This document shows, one piece after another, positions 12,940 through 25,316 of a DNA stretch of 64,000 bases. How positions within the stretch are numbered: position 1 is the first letter of the stretch; every line of letters begins with the position of its first letter. The notes beneath the pieces were generated by a model. It had not been told where the DNA came from, searched no databases, and saw nothing but the letters and a program-made list of their open reading frames with translations. The position numbers and the translations under genes were made by a program. The DNA comes from Lamellibrachia columna. Lineage: Eukaryota > Annelida > Polychaeta > Sabellida > Siboglinidae. The stretch is taken from the NCBI GenBank assembly GCA_963662155.1, contig OY759262.1, positions 16,899,282 to 16,963,281 on the forward strand, written 5' to 3'.

Positions 12940-15780
12940 TCTACGTCATCATCGATGCCACTTGTGAACTGATGACCCTCTCCGGTTTGTGACGCCGATT
13001 GGACGAGTGTATTGTATCCTCACAGGCATATTGGCTTTCAGTTTCCTTGCATCAACATATATGCAGGTGACGATAGGTAACACTCGATATCGACATGTCG
13101 ATTCTCTACACGAGTTTTCTTGATCGTCCTCTTCACCATCTATATTTGTCTCTCGATAAAACCATGGGGGGTAGTGAGGACTAGACGTCAATTGGTTGAA
13201 TTCCCACCGTCCTGCAAATCGTCGATACTCACTACTGCTGTATTGGCTGCCGTTTTCACTGATAACTGTCTCTGACAAACATACTCAGCAAATATATCTT
13301 TCGTCAAGTCTATGACTGCACGACTTGTAACCTTTCCATTTACTTCCTTTACGAAAAGGAACTTTGAATAAAAGTCAACAAATATTAGATAGTTGTGCTG
13401 CCCGAAGGTGAACAAGTATGTTCAAACAGCCTGCCATGGTCGGGTCGGCACATCATGCTGCATCAACGGTTCTCTTTTCTGTGCCCGTTGCATTTCTTGG
13501 CATACACCATATTTGTTGATCATGCTTTGTGTGTCTGTATTTATATTGCTACAGTACAAGCATCCATGAGCTCGCAGGCGTGCTTTTCTACACCTTTTGT
13601 GCCGAATGTAACTTCTGAAGCATTTCCGCTTGCAGTATCTTCGGCACCATCAAACAATCACCCTTCATGACGAGACCATCCTCTACTGACATTTTGTCTC
13701 GATAGGCCCAGTATTTCCGCAACTGATGTAGAACTTGATTCCTTCCCTCGGACCATCCCTCCATGTTTGACGTGACGACATATCAGCGATTTGGTATGCT
13801 CAAATGCATCGTCATGTGATGTTGTCCATAGAAACTCTACATCTTTCCTCACGAGGTAACGCAATGGTGCAGTGTGCTGTGATAACTTGGGTATGGATGG
13901 TGAAATATACGTTGCTATGCCGAGATATTCTTGAAGCTGTGTCACGCTCTGTGACTTCGTCATCTGTCTGATGTCAGCGATTATTTTCAGGGTCCGGATG
14001 TACACCTTCTGCATCGAACACCAACCCAAAGAACTACATACGCGACTTCTTGATCTCGCATTTCTCGAGGTAGAACACTAAGCTATGTTGTTGCGCCATT
14101 GCCATCAAGTTGTGTAGATTCTTGTCGTATTTTGCTTCGGTCCTGCCAAACATCGTATGCTATGCTTATCTTTCCAGGGCCCATTCTCTCCGGAAACACG
14201 TCCTGACCGAGATTCAAGCCACATTTTGGCCTCCTGAAGCAGTATCTCCCGAACGGACCATTTAAAGTTGTTAGCAATCGCAATTCTTCGTATTGCGATA
14301 CTGACCAATATCTATGGAGGCATCCAGCATCCAGGAGAACATTACCGACCTGGCCAGTTTATGAGTAACTTCCTCCAGCGTCGGTTTGCGATAGTGAGGT
14401 ATATGCACTGCTTTGTTCGAGTCTTTAGGATCTAAAAAGATCCGAAGTTTTCCGTTTTCTGGTTGAAGACAAGACTGGACACCCAGTCTGTAGGTACTGT
14501 CAGTTTCCCAATAACCCCCAACTCTTACATATTGTCAAGTTTTGCCTTCACCTCATCTTTCCTGTGTATGGAACATCGTATTGGTGAATGCAAAACAGGT
14601 GGTATTGTGGGATCTATCTTAATGTGGAAATCACTATTGAAGTGTCATATCCCTTCGGTATGGATACAGTTTCTGGAGGTCCTCCTTTGTTTCCACCTTC
14701 TTGGGTTTCTCCCGAATCTCACAATTAATAATTACCAGACATAGTTCACGGCTCGATGGTAGACCGAGGATTACAGGACCAGGTGTATCTGCAACGAAGA
14801 TTTTTGCATTACTCTTCCTCGCACCACAAAAGCATTGCAAGTTCATTTTAGCATATTGCTGCCCATGGTACCATATTGGTGCCCATTATATGCAGTCAAA
14901 ATTGTGTTTTGGTTCTCCAACCTGTCTGGCATCGGATATCCAGCTGTGTCTACATCTGTCGGATACATACGTCGGTAAGTCCGCAGGGGTAACACATTTC
15001 CCTATGCTCTTGTATCTACCTTGACTTTAAGTGTCGTTGGGACTTCTGGCTTGCCCCGCAGCCTGAACTTGATGGTGGCAAACACTTCGTCACGAGTGTC
15101 GGTGCTCACTGCAACATCGTCGGCCAGGTCAGTGTCTCAACGCACTCGCTAAGATGATTTGTTGTCTGATTGACTGAGTGGATGCTTCGTCTCCGGTGAT
15201 CTCCAGTACGTCTTGAGTAGTCTCCATGTGTGTCCTGAGGGATCCTGTGTCTGGATTTTGTCCTCGACCTCCGGCGTTCCACTTGCTGCTGTCTTCTGCC
15301 TCTAAATTCTGTGTATGACGTTCTGCCTGTTGCCTAATGTCGCTTGCCGAGACTTTTCCAGTGGTTCATTTGGCATACCCGTTCATGGCACCTGCTGCCA
15401 TTGGCTGGACAACGACCATGACGCATTTGTCATATATCGGTTGACTGTCACTTGGCTGCCAACGTTTCTTCCCCTCACCAATATGGCTAATGGTTTTCCC
15501 TGATGTGATACGCTTTCATATCGACGAGCGTTGCTTCATGTGTTCTAGATATGTCCATAGCAATGTCTAGAGTAAGTGCCTCATATCGACTGAGTAAGGT
15601 TTATTGTACTTTCACATGCCCAAACACGCATAATAAAATGTTCGACGAGTCTCTCTTCCGTTTCGATTGCATCACGGAAGTGGCATTTCTTAGCTTTTGT
15701 CTTACATCTCATCATGAACTCATCAACTGACTCTGTCGCTTTCTGTACGCAGTTTTGTAGATTGAAGCTACTCAAGTTTG
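12940..15780 (-). pseudogene. Decayed Ty3/Gypsy retrotransposon (gag-PR-RT-RH-INT order)
   Basis: Read on the minus strand from right to left: a gag-like piece with ATESVDEFMMRCKTKA and RLVEHFIMRV (15775-15581); protease-end residues VADTPGPVILGLPSS (14846 on); RT pieces including PFGRYCFRRPKCGL (14283 on); the RT/RNase H junction TQLQEYLGIATYISP and EFLWTTSHDDAFEH (14029 on); integrase HNYLIFVDFYSKF and ENGSQYSSSEYRRFA with TSSPHYP (13415-12949). The order is typical of Ty3/Gypsy. Frameshifts and stops throughout, and no LTRs recognised, mark it as old. Confidence 0.8.
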
Positions 15781-15789
15781 ATTAGGGTT

Positions 15790-16539
15790 CTACGTGTATT
15801 TTACATTTTTACCATATCACGTCAACCTTCTTCCTGGTTTTGGTGGACAAATCCCAGGTACTTAAAATGTTTAAACCTTACTATCCGATCCACTGTAATA
15901 TATATCCTTATCTTTGTCAGCATATGGTCCACTAAATATCAGTTCATAATATTGTTTGAAACATTGGATTTCAGTTGGCACGTCTGCTGCTAACCAATTC
16001 ATTCGTGGAGGTTCGATTCCTGACAATTCGGCCTTGGTTACTGTTCAGCGCATCAAAAGAGTGTTGCACGACACTGCATTATCGCTCGTTCACAATCACA
16101 ACAAGCTGTGCTGTCAGTTATCGTTTTTTTGGCACGGTACACATATAACATCAGTAGAATGTTGCATGACGAGCGTTTCTACTTATCCATTCGCGCTTAG
16201 CTGTGATAAGTTAATTGCTATCCGATACAATAGTCGTGCACCATTTGCTTGTCCGCGGAGTTTCACAACTTTCGGTTGTAGAACTACAACGCAGGTGTCA
16301 TCCGTGCTGCCACCATGTAATGTTACGCTGGCATACATGACATTATAAGACTGTCACCGTATATGAAGAACAAGTAATTGTAATATTGCACAGTTAAACA
16401 CCTAACACAACTTGTCATCGTCATGAGGAGGCTGGGGCGGACCGCCAAGCAAGTATTCATTATAAAACTGTATAGATCGTTCTAGTGTACCATGACAGTG
16501 TGTATTCTAAAGATTGTCCACGGTGTACATCATGCACAG

Positions 16540-16540
<1 letters not shown>
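15790..16540. other. Region without a recognisable gene
   Basis: Only a tRNA-type B-box (GGTTCGATTCC at about 16011) preceded by a weak A-box-like stretch stands out, possibly another SINE remnant. No splice-flanked Cys-rich exon is present. Confidence 0.4.

Positions 16541-16582
<42 letters not shown>
16541..16582. repeat. (CA)n microsatellite
   Basis: Pure CA repeat of about 40 bp. Confidence 0.95.
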
Positions 16583-16585
<3 letters not shown>

Positions 16586-16917
16586 TTTATGAATATGAAG
16601 CAAAAGTTGGTGAACAGAGGAACAATAATATTACTATTCTTCCCGATAAGCTGAACAGCATCCCTGTATCTTCCCTCAGGTCATTAATCCTCCGTCTACC
16701 CGCTCCCTTTACTCCAGTAATTGTCCTGACCCAGCTGCTCTCGCCAACTTGCAGCTTTTGTTGATGTTGCTCTGTCAATGCTGTTACGCAATGACAGGCG
16801 AGGGTCACAGTATTCAACAAACTGGGAATATCAGCCTGAAGTTTGGTAATGCACATGTTCAATATAGAGAAAGATGTACATTCAAGCAACTCGTGTATTT
16901 TAATAAACGCAATAAGG

Positions 16918-16919
<2 letters not shown>

Positions 16920-16971
<52 letters not shown>

Positions 16972-17060
16972 TAAGATAGAGGGAGGGGGAGGAGAGAAAG
17001 GGAGAGAGAGAGAGAGAGGGGAGAGAGAAAGGGGCAGGAAGGGAGTTAAAGATAGGGGGA

Positions 17061-17094
<34 letters not shown>

Positions 17095-17140
17095 ATAGAG
17101 AGGGGGAGAAGGGGAGATAGATAGAGAGAGAGAGAGGGGG

Positions 17141-17175
<35 letters not shown>

Positions 17176-17517
17176 ATAAGAGAGAGAGGGGGGAGAGAAA
17201 GGGACAGAGAGATAGAGACCGTTGGGAGTTAGAGAGAGAAAGAGGAGGAGATAGATAGATGGGTGAAGAGAGAGAAGAGGGACGGAGAGAGAGAGAGAGG
17301 TGGAGAGGGAGAGAGTTAGAGAGAGAGAGAATGAGAGAGCGAGATAAAAGGAGAGAGGTGGAGATAGAAAGGGTGAGGGAGAGAGAGGGGGCTGAGAGAA
17401 AGAGATAGAGTGGAGTGGAGAAATGGCGAGAGAGAGATGGAGAAAGAGAGGGAGGGAGAAAAAGAAAGAGCGGCAGAGCGAGAGAGCTAGGGAGCGAGGG
17501 AAAGAGATAATGAGAGA
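16920..17517. repeat. (TA)n followed by GA-rich tract of unit 1
   Basis: A 48-bp TA run, then about 550 bp of impure GAGA purine sequence. Related GA tracts precede units 2 and 3 (22613-22860, 26571-26852, 27659-27960). CR1 copy A is inserted in this one, and the tract resumes at 19381-19450. The minus-strand poly-Ser/Leu ORFs here are repeat artefacts. Confidence 0.9.
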
Positions 17518-19380
17518 TTTAACAAGATTTAACAAGATTTGCCATCCAAGCCAAAGGCCCAGATGGCAAGTGGACAAGGAAGCCATTGGCTTATCGAGAG
17601 TCCAACAATGTTCATCTACTTATAGCCCGCCCTCCTGAGATATGTGTCAACCTTGTTTTTAAACATATTCACGCTGCTAGCAGTTACACAATCTGTAGAC
17701 AATTTGTTCCATTCATTTATTGTCCTCTGTGAGAACGAGTGCTTCCTGATGTCCAATCTACATTGATCCTTTACTAATTTTACCTCATGTCCTCTAGTTC
17801 TGCTATCCTTCTTGAGTGAAAAAAACATATTTCTATCAATATTTTCATACCCATTCAATATCTTAAAAACTTCAATCTGATCTCCTCTTAACCTCCTTGT
17901 CTCTAGAGTTGTTAAACCACATTCTTTCAGGCGTTCTTCATAACTAAGGTCTCTCAGTTCTGGAATCATTTTAGTTGCTCTCCTTTGTATGCGTTCAAGC
18001 GTATCTATATCCTTCCTACGATATGGTCTCCATGCTTGTATACAGTATTCTAAATGAGGTCTAACTATTGCTTTATAAAGAGGTATAATTAACTTTTTCC
18101 CCTTGTATGTTATGTTTCTTCTAGTACCCAGAAGAGTATCTCCGATTTTATAGTCTACATTCAAGTTCCTATGTCCTGTATGTAGGCATTTACATTTCCC
18201 AAAATTGAACAACATCTGCCATTTCTCAGACCATTTCACTAATCTGTCTAGATCGTTTTGTAAATGTTGTTTATCACCATCAGTATTAACCTTTCTAAAC
18301 AGTTTTGTGTCATCCGCAAATTTCAGTACGTTACTTGTTATACTGTCGTCCAAGTCATTGATATAAATTAAGAATAATATAGGTCCTAATACTGATCCTT
18401 GAGGTACCCCACTCAAAACCGGTTTCCAATTTGAAACTTCTCCATCTACTACAACTCGTTGTCTTCTGTCAGTCAGCCATTGTTCTATCCAGTCAGTTAT
18501 GCTATCCCCGATACCATGGGCTTTTAATTTAAGTAGTAATCTTTGATGTGGCACTTTGTCAAAAGCTTTCTGAAAATCTAAGTAGATAATATCTACTGGC
18601 GATCCCACGTCTATCCACTTAGTGATTTCTTCCAAAAAACATAACATATTTGTTAAGCATGACCTCGCTTTAAGGAATCCATGTTGAGATGAATTCAATA
18701 ATTTATGCTTAACGAGGAAGTCCACCATATGGTCTTTAATTAACCTTTCTAATAATTTACAAATCACTGACGTTAAACTCACTGGTCTGTAATTCTCTGA
18801 CTTATTTCTCGAACCCTTTTTAAATAATGGTATGATGTTTGCTTCTTTCCATTCAAACGGAACAACTCCCTCTTTTAATGACAAGTTGAATACTCTTGCA
18901 AGTGGTATACTGATTTGTTCTACTGTTTCCATTAGTAATTTTGGAGGAATCCCATCCACTCCCGGTGATTTGTTATCCTTCATTGCCTTTATTTTCTTAG
19001 CTACCAATTCTGGAGTTACAACTAACGGACCTAAATAGTCAGATTTAGCCCCCTGAAATTTAGCATCAGCAACTGGTAATGAACTAATATCTTCTTTGGT
19101 AAACACTGAACTGAAGTAACCATTTAGGTCTTCCGCCATTAAAAACCCCTGTGATATTATATTTCCAGCACTGTCTTCTAGAGGTCCAACCTTGTCTTGT
19201 ACGTTTTGTTTACTCCTGACATATGCATAAAAACTCTTGCTGTCATTTTTTACGTTACATGCTAGTTTTTGCTCATAGCTTCTTTTAGATTGTCTGATTT
19301 CAGTTGTAGCTGCATTAAGTGCCTCTTTGTATTTTGCATAGTCTTCGTCCTTTCTGGTACGCCTATAAACCCTCCACATA
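17518..19380 (-). mobile_element. CR1-like LINE copy A (reverse transcriptase only)
   Basis: The minus-strand ORF (19379-17616) has the CR1-type RT: DNKSPGVDGIPPKLL, ENYRPVSLTSVICKLLE, SQHGFLKARSCLTNM, YLDFQKAFDKVPHQRLL, GVPQGSVLGPILFLIYINDL and the catalytic FADD. No endonuclease is present, so it is 5'-truncated. Relative to copy B it lacks about 40 residues after the DTLLGT segment. The element's 3' end carries two AACAAGATTT decamers, the terminal short repeats typical of CR1/L2 elements. It lies antisense in intron 1. Confidence 0.92.
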
Positions 19381-19450
19381 GAGAAGGGGGATAACGAGAG
19401 AGAAAGGAGAGAGAGAGAGAGAGAGAGGTGGAGAAATGGAGAGGAGGAGA

Positions 19451-19822
19451 AGGAAATGTTTTTGATATATATTTATGCACACATATATCATTCCCTCTGT
19501 AGCTTTTAATCTTTGTCTCTATCTCTAGAGTTGGAAAAAATAAACTTTACATGTCAGTTTGAAGATGAGGTTAATACATAACTCTTCTATTAACTCTTGA
19601 TGCCCTGATCACTATATTACATTACATTAAGCTACATTACATTACACTACACTGCACTACAATACACTACAACACTCCACTACACCATGCTGAACTTTGC
19701 CAGACTGCAATATACTATGCTGGCACTCTTAAATTTAGATATGCTTGTTACCGCTCGAAACTGACGTTATTCCAATGTCTAATTGTTAGGACAATTAATC
19801 GGGACAACCCTTTCATTGCCAG
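19451..19822. other. 5' part of duplicated unit 1 (intron)
   Basis: Carries CCTCTGTAG, TCTAGAGTTG and a run of ACATTACATTA/CACTACACTAC units, homologous to 22960-23420 and 28010-28565. In units 2 and 3 the CACTAC part has expanded into (ACACC)n. Confidence 0.7.
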
Positions 19823-20076
19823 AACACTGCCATCAGCCGAAAGATTCCGGGATATGCGATGAACACATCGAACGCTACTACTACGATGCCCAAAGCAGAG
19901 TGTGCTTTCCATTCATCTACGGAGGCTGCGGGGGAAACGGAAACAACTTCAAGACGAGGAAGGAATGTGAAGACACGTGTCCTGTGTGTAGGCCGGTGTG
20001 CGACATCTACTGCGAATTCGGAAAAGTGATGGACGTGATCGGATGCGCCACCTGCGACTGCTTCGATCCGTGCAAG
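19823..20076 (+). CDS. Exon 2: Kunitz domain 1 + antistasin-like segment
   Basis: 254 nt, phase 1 in and phase 0 out (GTAATT donor). The Kunitz part carries the six cysteines and the [13 protein letters not shown] core; the residue after Cys2 (P1) is Asp. The antistasin-like part follows directly, with CDIYCEFGKVMD and GCATCDC, ending in DPCK. I chose the acceptor TTCATTGCCAG because it aligns with the Kunitz exons at 21061 and 42789 (AG, two bases, one codon, then Cys). An alternative AG at 19789 is also in frame and would add 11 residues. The exon is nearly identical to those at 23422 and 28567. Confidence 0.85.
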
Positions 20077-20445
20077 GTAATTTGTTTTCCATGGATATAT
20101 TGTAGACTAGCCGAGTTGCCCGGCATTGCACTGTTAGAGCGTATTGCTCCTTGCACTACCCAGTCACGTTTTGGTAGGGCAATGCCAAAGACAATGATAA
20201 CTTCTTACCCCAAAAATCATGACCAACTATCCGTTTTAAGAAAGATGATTGTTTTGCCTAAATTGGTTTTGCCAACTTGCAGATAACTTGCAGAATAAGT
20301 AACAAACAAACAAACGATACTGGCATGCGATTATTTCAGTAGGACGTTACTGAGATACATAGCAAAGTAGCACGGCACCGGTTTTTATTAACATGTTATT
20401 CAATTGGTGAAAAAAGTACACCGCAAAATGTATTATTTATTTTAG

Positions 20446-20536
20446 GGCGTCAAATGTAGTGCAGACAAAAGATGCGTTCCGGAGCAGATGCCGTGTATGG
20501 GGCCGGCTCCCTGTCCCTGGAGAGGCAGTTGTTTCC
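20446..20536 (+). CDS. Exon 3: Cys-rich linker of Kunitz cassette 1
   Basis: 91 nt, acceptor ATTTTAG, phase 0 in, phase 1 out, donor GTAAGT. It encodes GVKCSADKRCV followed by a PCxxxPCP stretch and a last Cys: five cysteines in about 30 residues. Every Kunitz exon in this gene is followed by one such exon. It may complete the antistasin-like fold begun in the previous exon. I do not assign it a separate named domain. Confidence 0.75.
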
Positions 20537-21060
20537 GTAAGTTCAATAAAACTGTTTCCAGAGTGTCATATTAAAGATCTTAATTCTACTAGTGGGAACA
20601 TACATGTATGATAGTAGTTCGAAAATGACTAAGTCTGCAAACGTTGTTAACATTGGTTTTTGTAATCTGATAATTGCAACCGATGTCATTTCCGGGTTAT
20701 ATCCTGACGGAGTTATATCCAGTCAAACATGACGGAGTTATATCCAGTCAAACATGACGGAGTTATATCCCACAAATCACCTGTTATGTTCATATTTCGT
20801 ATACACGAGAACACCGTTCAAAATTACATACATTTTTCGTAATTCTGTTCTGTAATGTAACCTTTTTAGGATGTGTTTTTTTATATTGTTTCAAAACTGA
20901 GATACGCTACAAAATATTAGTACATTTATTAATTACTATATTAAATACATATTTATAAAGCGGACAGCCATCACTGGGAACAATACATGCGTCAAAGTAT
21001 ATGTGTATCCATCCAGCCACGAGTGTATTTTATTCGCCAGAACAAGCTTTCCTTTGTCAG
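20537..21060. other. Intron with short direct repeats
   Basis: Contains three copies of GACGGAGTTATATCC-type sequence at about 20704-20770, exactly reproduced at 24294-24360 in unit 2. No exon or RNA gene seen. Confidence 0.6.
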
Positions 21061-21320
21061 ACATCTGCAAACTGCTAAAGGTGCCCGGACTTTGCGAAGG
21101 CTCGTTCCTACGCTGGTTCTTCAACGCAAGCACGGGGATGTGCGAGAAGTTCATCTACGGAGGCTGCGGAGGGAACAAAAACAACTTCGAGACGGAGGAG
21201 GAGTGCAGAAAGGTGTGTCCGGTCAAGTGTCCGCCCCTCCCGTGTGACGTCCACTGTGAGAACGGCCACGTAATTGACAGCGCCGGATGTCCGACTTGCG
21301 ACTGCTTCGATCCGTGCAAG
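21061..21320 (+). CDS. Exon 4: Kunitz domain 2 + antistasin-like segment
   Basis: 260 nt, acceptor CCTTTGTCAG, phase 1 to 0, donor GTGGGT. Six Kunitz cysteines with [11 protein letters not shown] and [14 protein letters not shown]1 is Glu (GLCEGS). The antistasin-like half has [12 protein letters not shown] and GCPTCDC. NAS is a potential N-glycosylation site. This subtype differs clearly from exon 2 but recurs at 24649, so exons 2-5 and 7-10 are duplicated pairs of cassettes. Confidence 0.87.
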
Positions 21321-21762
21321 GTGGGTTCCTTTGTTTTATGAAGTTACGATTATGTTAGTTTACTTATTATAAAATTATCACAAAATGCCTCCTATATCAA
21401 TGTAAGTATAATATATAGAAGGTATTTCAATCAAAGAATGGGTTTTAGTTTGTTTGAATAGCTGTTGTTTGTACACCGATTTAAAAGATAACTGAACGTT
21501 TGATGTTCAAACTGGATCCGGAGAGGATTCTTTTTTTGTTCCCCTGAGCTCGGGTTCCTGACGACTCAGGTGTTACAGAAGTGTTATTATTGTCATAATT
21601 TTTGCTGTCGTTGTTATTGTTATTATTATTGCTATCATGAATGCAATTTTATTTCAACAACAACAATATACAAAGCAAATTGAAGTAGCGATGTCATTGT
21701 TATCATCATCGTCATCAGTATCCATTTTCACTTCTTTCGATGCCGTGTTCCAATTCTTATAG

Positions 21763-21850
21763 GACGTGAAATGCAAGCCGTACCAGAAGTGTGTGGTCAA
21801 AGTCGTGCAGTGCTTCGTAGCACCGTGTCCCCAGATTGCAGAGTGTGTCG
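21763..21850 (+). CDS. Exon 5: Cys-rich linker of Kunitz cassette 2
   Basis: 88 nt, acceptor TTCTTATAG, phase 0 to 1, donor GTAAGT. It encodes DVKCKPYQKCVV, then VQCFVAPCP and a final ECV. The shape KCxPxxxCVxxxVxCxxxPCPxxxxCV is a motif I have seen beside Kunitz domains in other invertebrate secreted proteins. It is homologous to the exon at 25317 with few substitutions. Confidence 0.78.
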
Positions 21851-22134
21851 GTAAGTACAGCCGTACTTCGTTATGTGGAGCTCAGAGGTTACATTTTGAG
21901 AATTTGATATATCAATCACCCCATCGTATTATAAAAAAACCATGGGAAGTGAGCAATCATAGACAAATGTTGTTGACGTTTCTTGAAGTCTATGACATTA
22001 CTGCTATTTCCAACATTTATATAGGGCCATATATATGCGTGCAATAATAAAAAACAGAACATAAATATATAATAGATATTACTTTACATTTGAAGTAAAA
22101 CATCATTGACCAGTTGGCACGATGTCCGTTTCAG

Positions 22135-22347
22135 ACGACCCGAAGGGGCCGTGCCACGAGTCGCTTGTGGCACTGCCCGAACCGATCCCCATCGGTACGT
22201 ACGTGCCTAAGTGCCAGGACGACGGCTACTACAGGCCCCAGCAGTGCAGCGCCAGCACCGGTCACTGCTGGTGCGTGACGAGGGACGGGACGAAGATCGG
22301 AGGAACGGAGACAGGGCCGGGAGAACAACGATACAATTGCATTTCAG
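22135..22347 (+). CDS. Exon 6: thyroglobulin type-1 domain 1
   Basis: 213 nt, acceptor TCCGTTTCAG, phase 1 to 1, donor GTACAC. It shows the diagnostic thyroglobulin type-1 features: PKCQDDGYYRPQQC, then STGHCWCV, then a GTETGPGE turn and a last Cys, six cysteines in all. These domains inhibit cysteine and aspartic proteases in some proteins (p41 fragment, equistatin), but activity cannot be inferred here. The bases after the donor match one unit of the 49-bp repeat that is expanded after exons 11 and 12. Confidence 0.88.
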
Positions 22348-22612
22348 GTACACTGCAGCGGCAGAGGTCATACACTGAGAAATAATATTTGGTGTGAAGG
22401 ACAAAGTAGAAAACGATGTTGAACTTTTTCTTCTTCTTCCATTTAAGGACTGGGCTCCGTAAAGAACGTTGTAAGTCCAGCGGCGTGTTTCTACATGTCG
22501 TCTATACTGCCTGTTCGGCGCCTCTCACGCGCCGGGACGGGTGGGTTAGATATAGAGATCACAACTCCGAGTCCACGACATGTTAAACATTTACCCCCTT
22601 TTGGGGAGAGAT

Positions 22613-22860
22613 ATTGGGGACAGAGAGATAGAGATAGAGAGAGAAACGGTGGAGAGATACGGAGGGATCGATTGAAAGAGTGAGAGAGCGAGAGAGCGGG
22701 AGAGAGACAGAGAGAATAAGAGAGAGAGGGAGAGAGAGGGAGGGAAATATAGATACAGAGAGAGAGAGAGGAGGGAGAGAGCGAGACAGCGAAGGAGAAT
22801 GAGAGAGAAGGGGAGGGAGACAAAGAGAGAGAGAGAGAGAGAGAGAGAGTGTGTGTGTGT
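22613..22860. repeat. GA-rich tract of unit 2, ending in (GT)n
   Basis: Impure GAGA purine sequence followed by a GTGTGT run and GGGGGGG. Homologous to 16969-17517, 26571-26852 and 27659-27960. Confidence 0.9.
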
Positions 22861-23154
22861 TTGTGTGTGGGGGGGGAGAGGAAGAAAGAGAGCGAGATGG
22901 AAAGATTGAGAGGAGGAACTGGAAATGTCGACTTTTGTTACATAATCATGCACTGATATATCATTACCTCTGTAGTTTTTGATTTTGTCTCTATTTCTAG
23001 AGTTGGGAAAAATAAACCTTCCCTGTCAGGTTGAAGATGAGCCTTGAGGTTAATGAATAACTTTGTATTAAATGTTGGTGTCCTGATCACTATGTTACAT
23101 TACATTACATTAAACAACATTACATTACACTGCACTACAATGCACTACACTAAA

Positions 23155-23235
23155 CTACACCACACCGCATCACACCACACCACACCACACCACACCACAC
23201 CACACCACACCACACCACACCACACCACACCACAT
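23155..23235. repeat. (ACACC)n pentanucleotide repeat, unit 2
   Basis: About 15 units of ACACC following ACATTAC/ACTAC repeats. The same position in unit 3 carries a much longer array. Confidence 0.95.
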
Positions 23236-23421
23236 TACACTACACTACACTACACGGCTACACTGCACTAAGCTTCTCTATGCCACGCTGCAACACACTA
23301 TACTGGCACTATACCTTGAAATGAGATCTGCTTGTTACTGCTCGAGAATGACATTTGTTTCAATGTCCACAAGACAACCAATGGTCAGGACAATTAATCG
23401 GGACAACCCTTTCATTGCCAG

Positions 23422-23675
23422 AACACTGCCATCAGCCGAAAGATTCCGGGCTATGCGATGAACACATCGAACGCTACTACTACGATGCCCAAAGCAGAGT
23501 GTGCTTTCCATTCATCTACGGAGGCTGCGGGGGAAACGGAAACAACTTCAAGACGAGGAAGGAATGCGAAGACACATGTCCTGTGTGTAGGCCGGTGTGC
23601 GACATCTACTGCGAATTCGGAAAAGTGATGGACGTGATCGGATGCGCCACCTGCGACTGCTTCGATCCGTGCAAG
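23422..23675 (+). CDS. Exon 7: Kunitz domain 3 + antistasin-like segment
   Basis: 254 nt, same borders and phases as exon 2, and the protein differs from it by a single residue (Leu for Ile before Cys2). P1 is again Asp. The flanking introns are also nearly identical to those of exon 2, so this is a recent copy. A longer in-frame 5' extension through GACAATTAATC exists here too, preceded by an AG. Confidence 0.85.
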
Positions 23676-24033
23676 GTAATTTGTTTTCCATGGATATATT
23701 GTAGACTAGCCGAGTTGCCCGGCGTTGCACTGTAAGAGCGTATTACTCCTTGCACTAACCAGTCACGTTTTGGTAGGGCAATGCCAAAGACAATGATAAC
23801 TTCTTACCCCAAAAATCATGACCAACTATCCGTTTTAAGAAAGATGATTGTTTTGCCTAAATTGGTTTTGCCAACTTGCAGAATAAGTAACAAACAAACA
23901 AACGATACTGGCATGCGATTATTTCAGTATGACGTTATTGAGATACATAGCAAAGTAGCACGGCACCGGTTTTTATTAACATGTTTTTCAATTGGTGAAA
24001 AAAGTACACCGCAAAATGTATTATGTATTTTAG

Positions 24034-24124
24034 GGCGTCAAATGTAGTGCAGACAAAAGATGCGTTCCGGAGCAGATGCCGTGTATGGGGCCGGCTCCCT
24101 GTCCCTGGAGAGGCAGTTGTTTCC
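24034..24124 (+). CDS. Exon 8: Cys-rich linker of Kunitz cassette 3
   Basis: 91 nt, phase 0 to 1, donor GTAAGT. Its predicted peptide is identical to that of exon 3. The intron after it repeats the same short direct repeat (GACGGAGTTATATCC, three times) found after exon 3, which confirms duplication of exon plus intron. Confidence 0.75.
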
Positions 24125-24648
24125 GTAAGTTCAATAAAACTGTTTCCAGAGTGTCATGTTAAAGATCTTAATTCTACTAGTGGGAACATACATGTATGAT
24201 AGTAGTTCGAAAATGACTAAGTCTGCAAACGTTGTCAACATTGGTTTTTGTAATCTGATAATTACAACCGATGTCATTTCCGGGTTATATCCTGACGGAG
24301 TTATATCCAGTCAAACATGACGGAGTTATATCCAGTCAAACATGACGGAGTTATATCCCACAAATCACCTGTTATGTTCATATTTCGTATACACGAGAAC
24401 ACCGTTCAAAATTACATACATTTTTCGTAATTCTGTTCTGTAATGTAACATTTTTAGGATGTGTTTTTTTATATTGTTTCAAAACTGAGATACGCTACAA
24501 AATATTAGTACACTTATTAATTACTATATTAAATACATATTTATAAAGCGGACAGCCATCACTGGGAACAATACATGCGTCAAAGTATATGTGTATCCAT
24601 CCAGCCACGAGTGTATTTTATTCGCCAGAACAAGCTTTCCTTTGTCAG

Positions 24649-24908
24649 ACATCTGCAAACTGCTAAAGGTGCCCGGACCTTGCGAAGGCTCGTTCCTACG
24701 CTGGTTCTTCAACGCAAGCACGGGGATGTGCGAGACGTTCATCTACGGAGGCTGCGGAGGGAACAAAAACAACTTCGAGACGGAGGAGGAGTGCAGAAAG
24801 GTGTGTCCGGTCAAGTGTCCGCCCCTCCCGTGTGACGTCCACTGTAAGTACGGCCACGTGATTGACAACGCCGGATGTCAAACTTGCGAGTGCATCGATC
24901 CGTGCAAG
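24649..24908 (+). CDS. Exon 9: Kunitz domain 4 + antistasin-like segment
   Basis: 260 nt, phase 1 to 0, donor GTGAGT. The Kunitz half is almost identical to exon 4 (GPCEGS, P1 Glu; MCETF instead of MCEKF). The antistasin-like half has changed more ([17 protein letters not shown]). Substitutions therefore concentrate in the second half. Confidence 0.86.
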
Positions 24909-25316
24909 GTGAGTTGTCTTGTTTTATGAATTTACGATTATTTAATTCACTTATTAGCAAATCATTGCAAAATGGAAATATAATATATAGTAGGTATTTC
25001 AATCAAAGAATGGGTTTTAGTTTGTTTGAATAGCTGTTATTTCTACGCCGATTTAAAAGATAGCTGAACGTTTGATGTTCAAACTGGATCCGGACAGGAT
25101 TCTTGTTAGTTGTTCCACTGACGACTCAGGTGCTACAGAAGTGTTATTATTGTCATAACTGTCGTTGTCGTTGTTATTGTTATTATTATTGCTATTATGA
25201 ATACAATTTTATTTCAACAACAACAACATACAAAGCAAATTGAAGTAGCGATATCATTCTTATCATCATCGTCATCAATATCCTTATCTTTTGATGCCGT
25301 GTTCCAATTCTTATAG

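Noticed and set aside
16900..17586. Minus-strand Ser/Leu/Pro ORF, with similar ones in the other GA tracts
   Set aside because: Translation of a GA-rich tract; copies recur wherever the tract recurs.
18832..19038. Plus-strand ORF repeated at 35662
   Set aside because: Shadow of the antisense CR1 reverse transcriptase; present only because the element is repeated.
19790..19822. Upstream in-frame acceptor extending exon 2 (and its copies) by 11 residues
   Set aside because: The downstream AG has a better pyrimidine tract and matches the border position of the other Kunitz exons. Not fully excluded.
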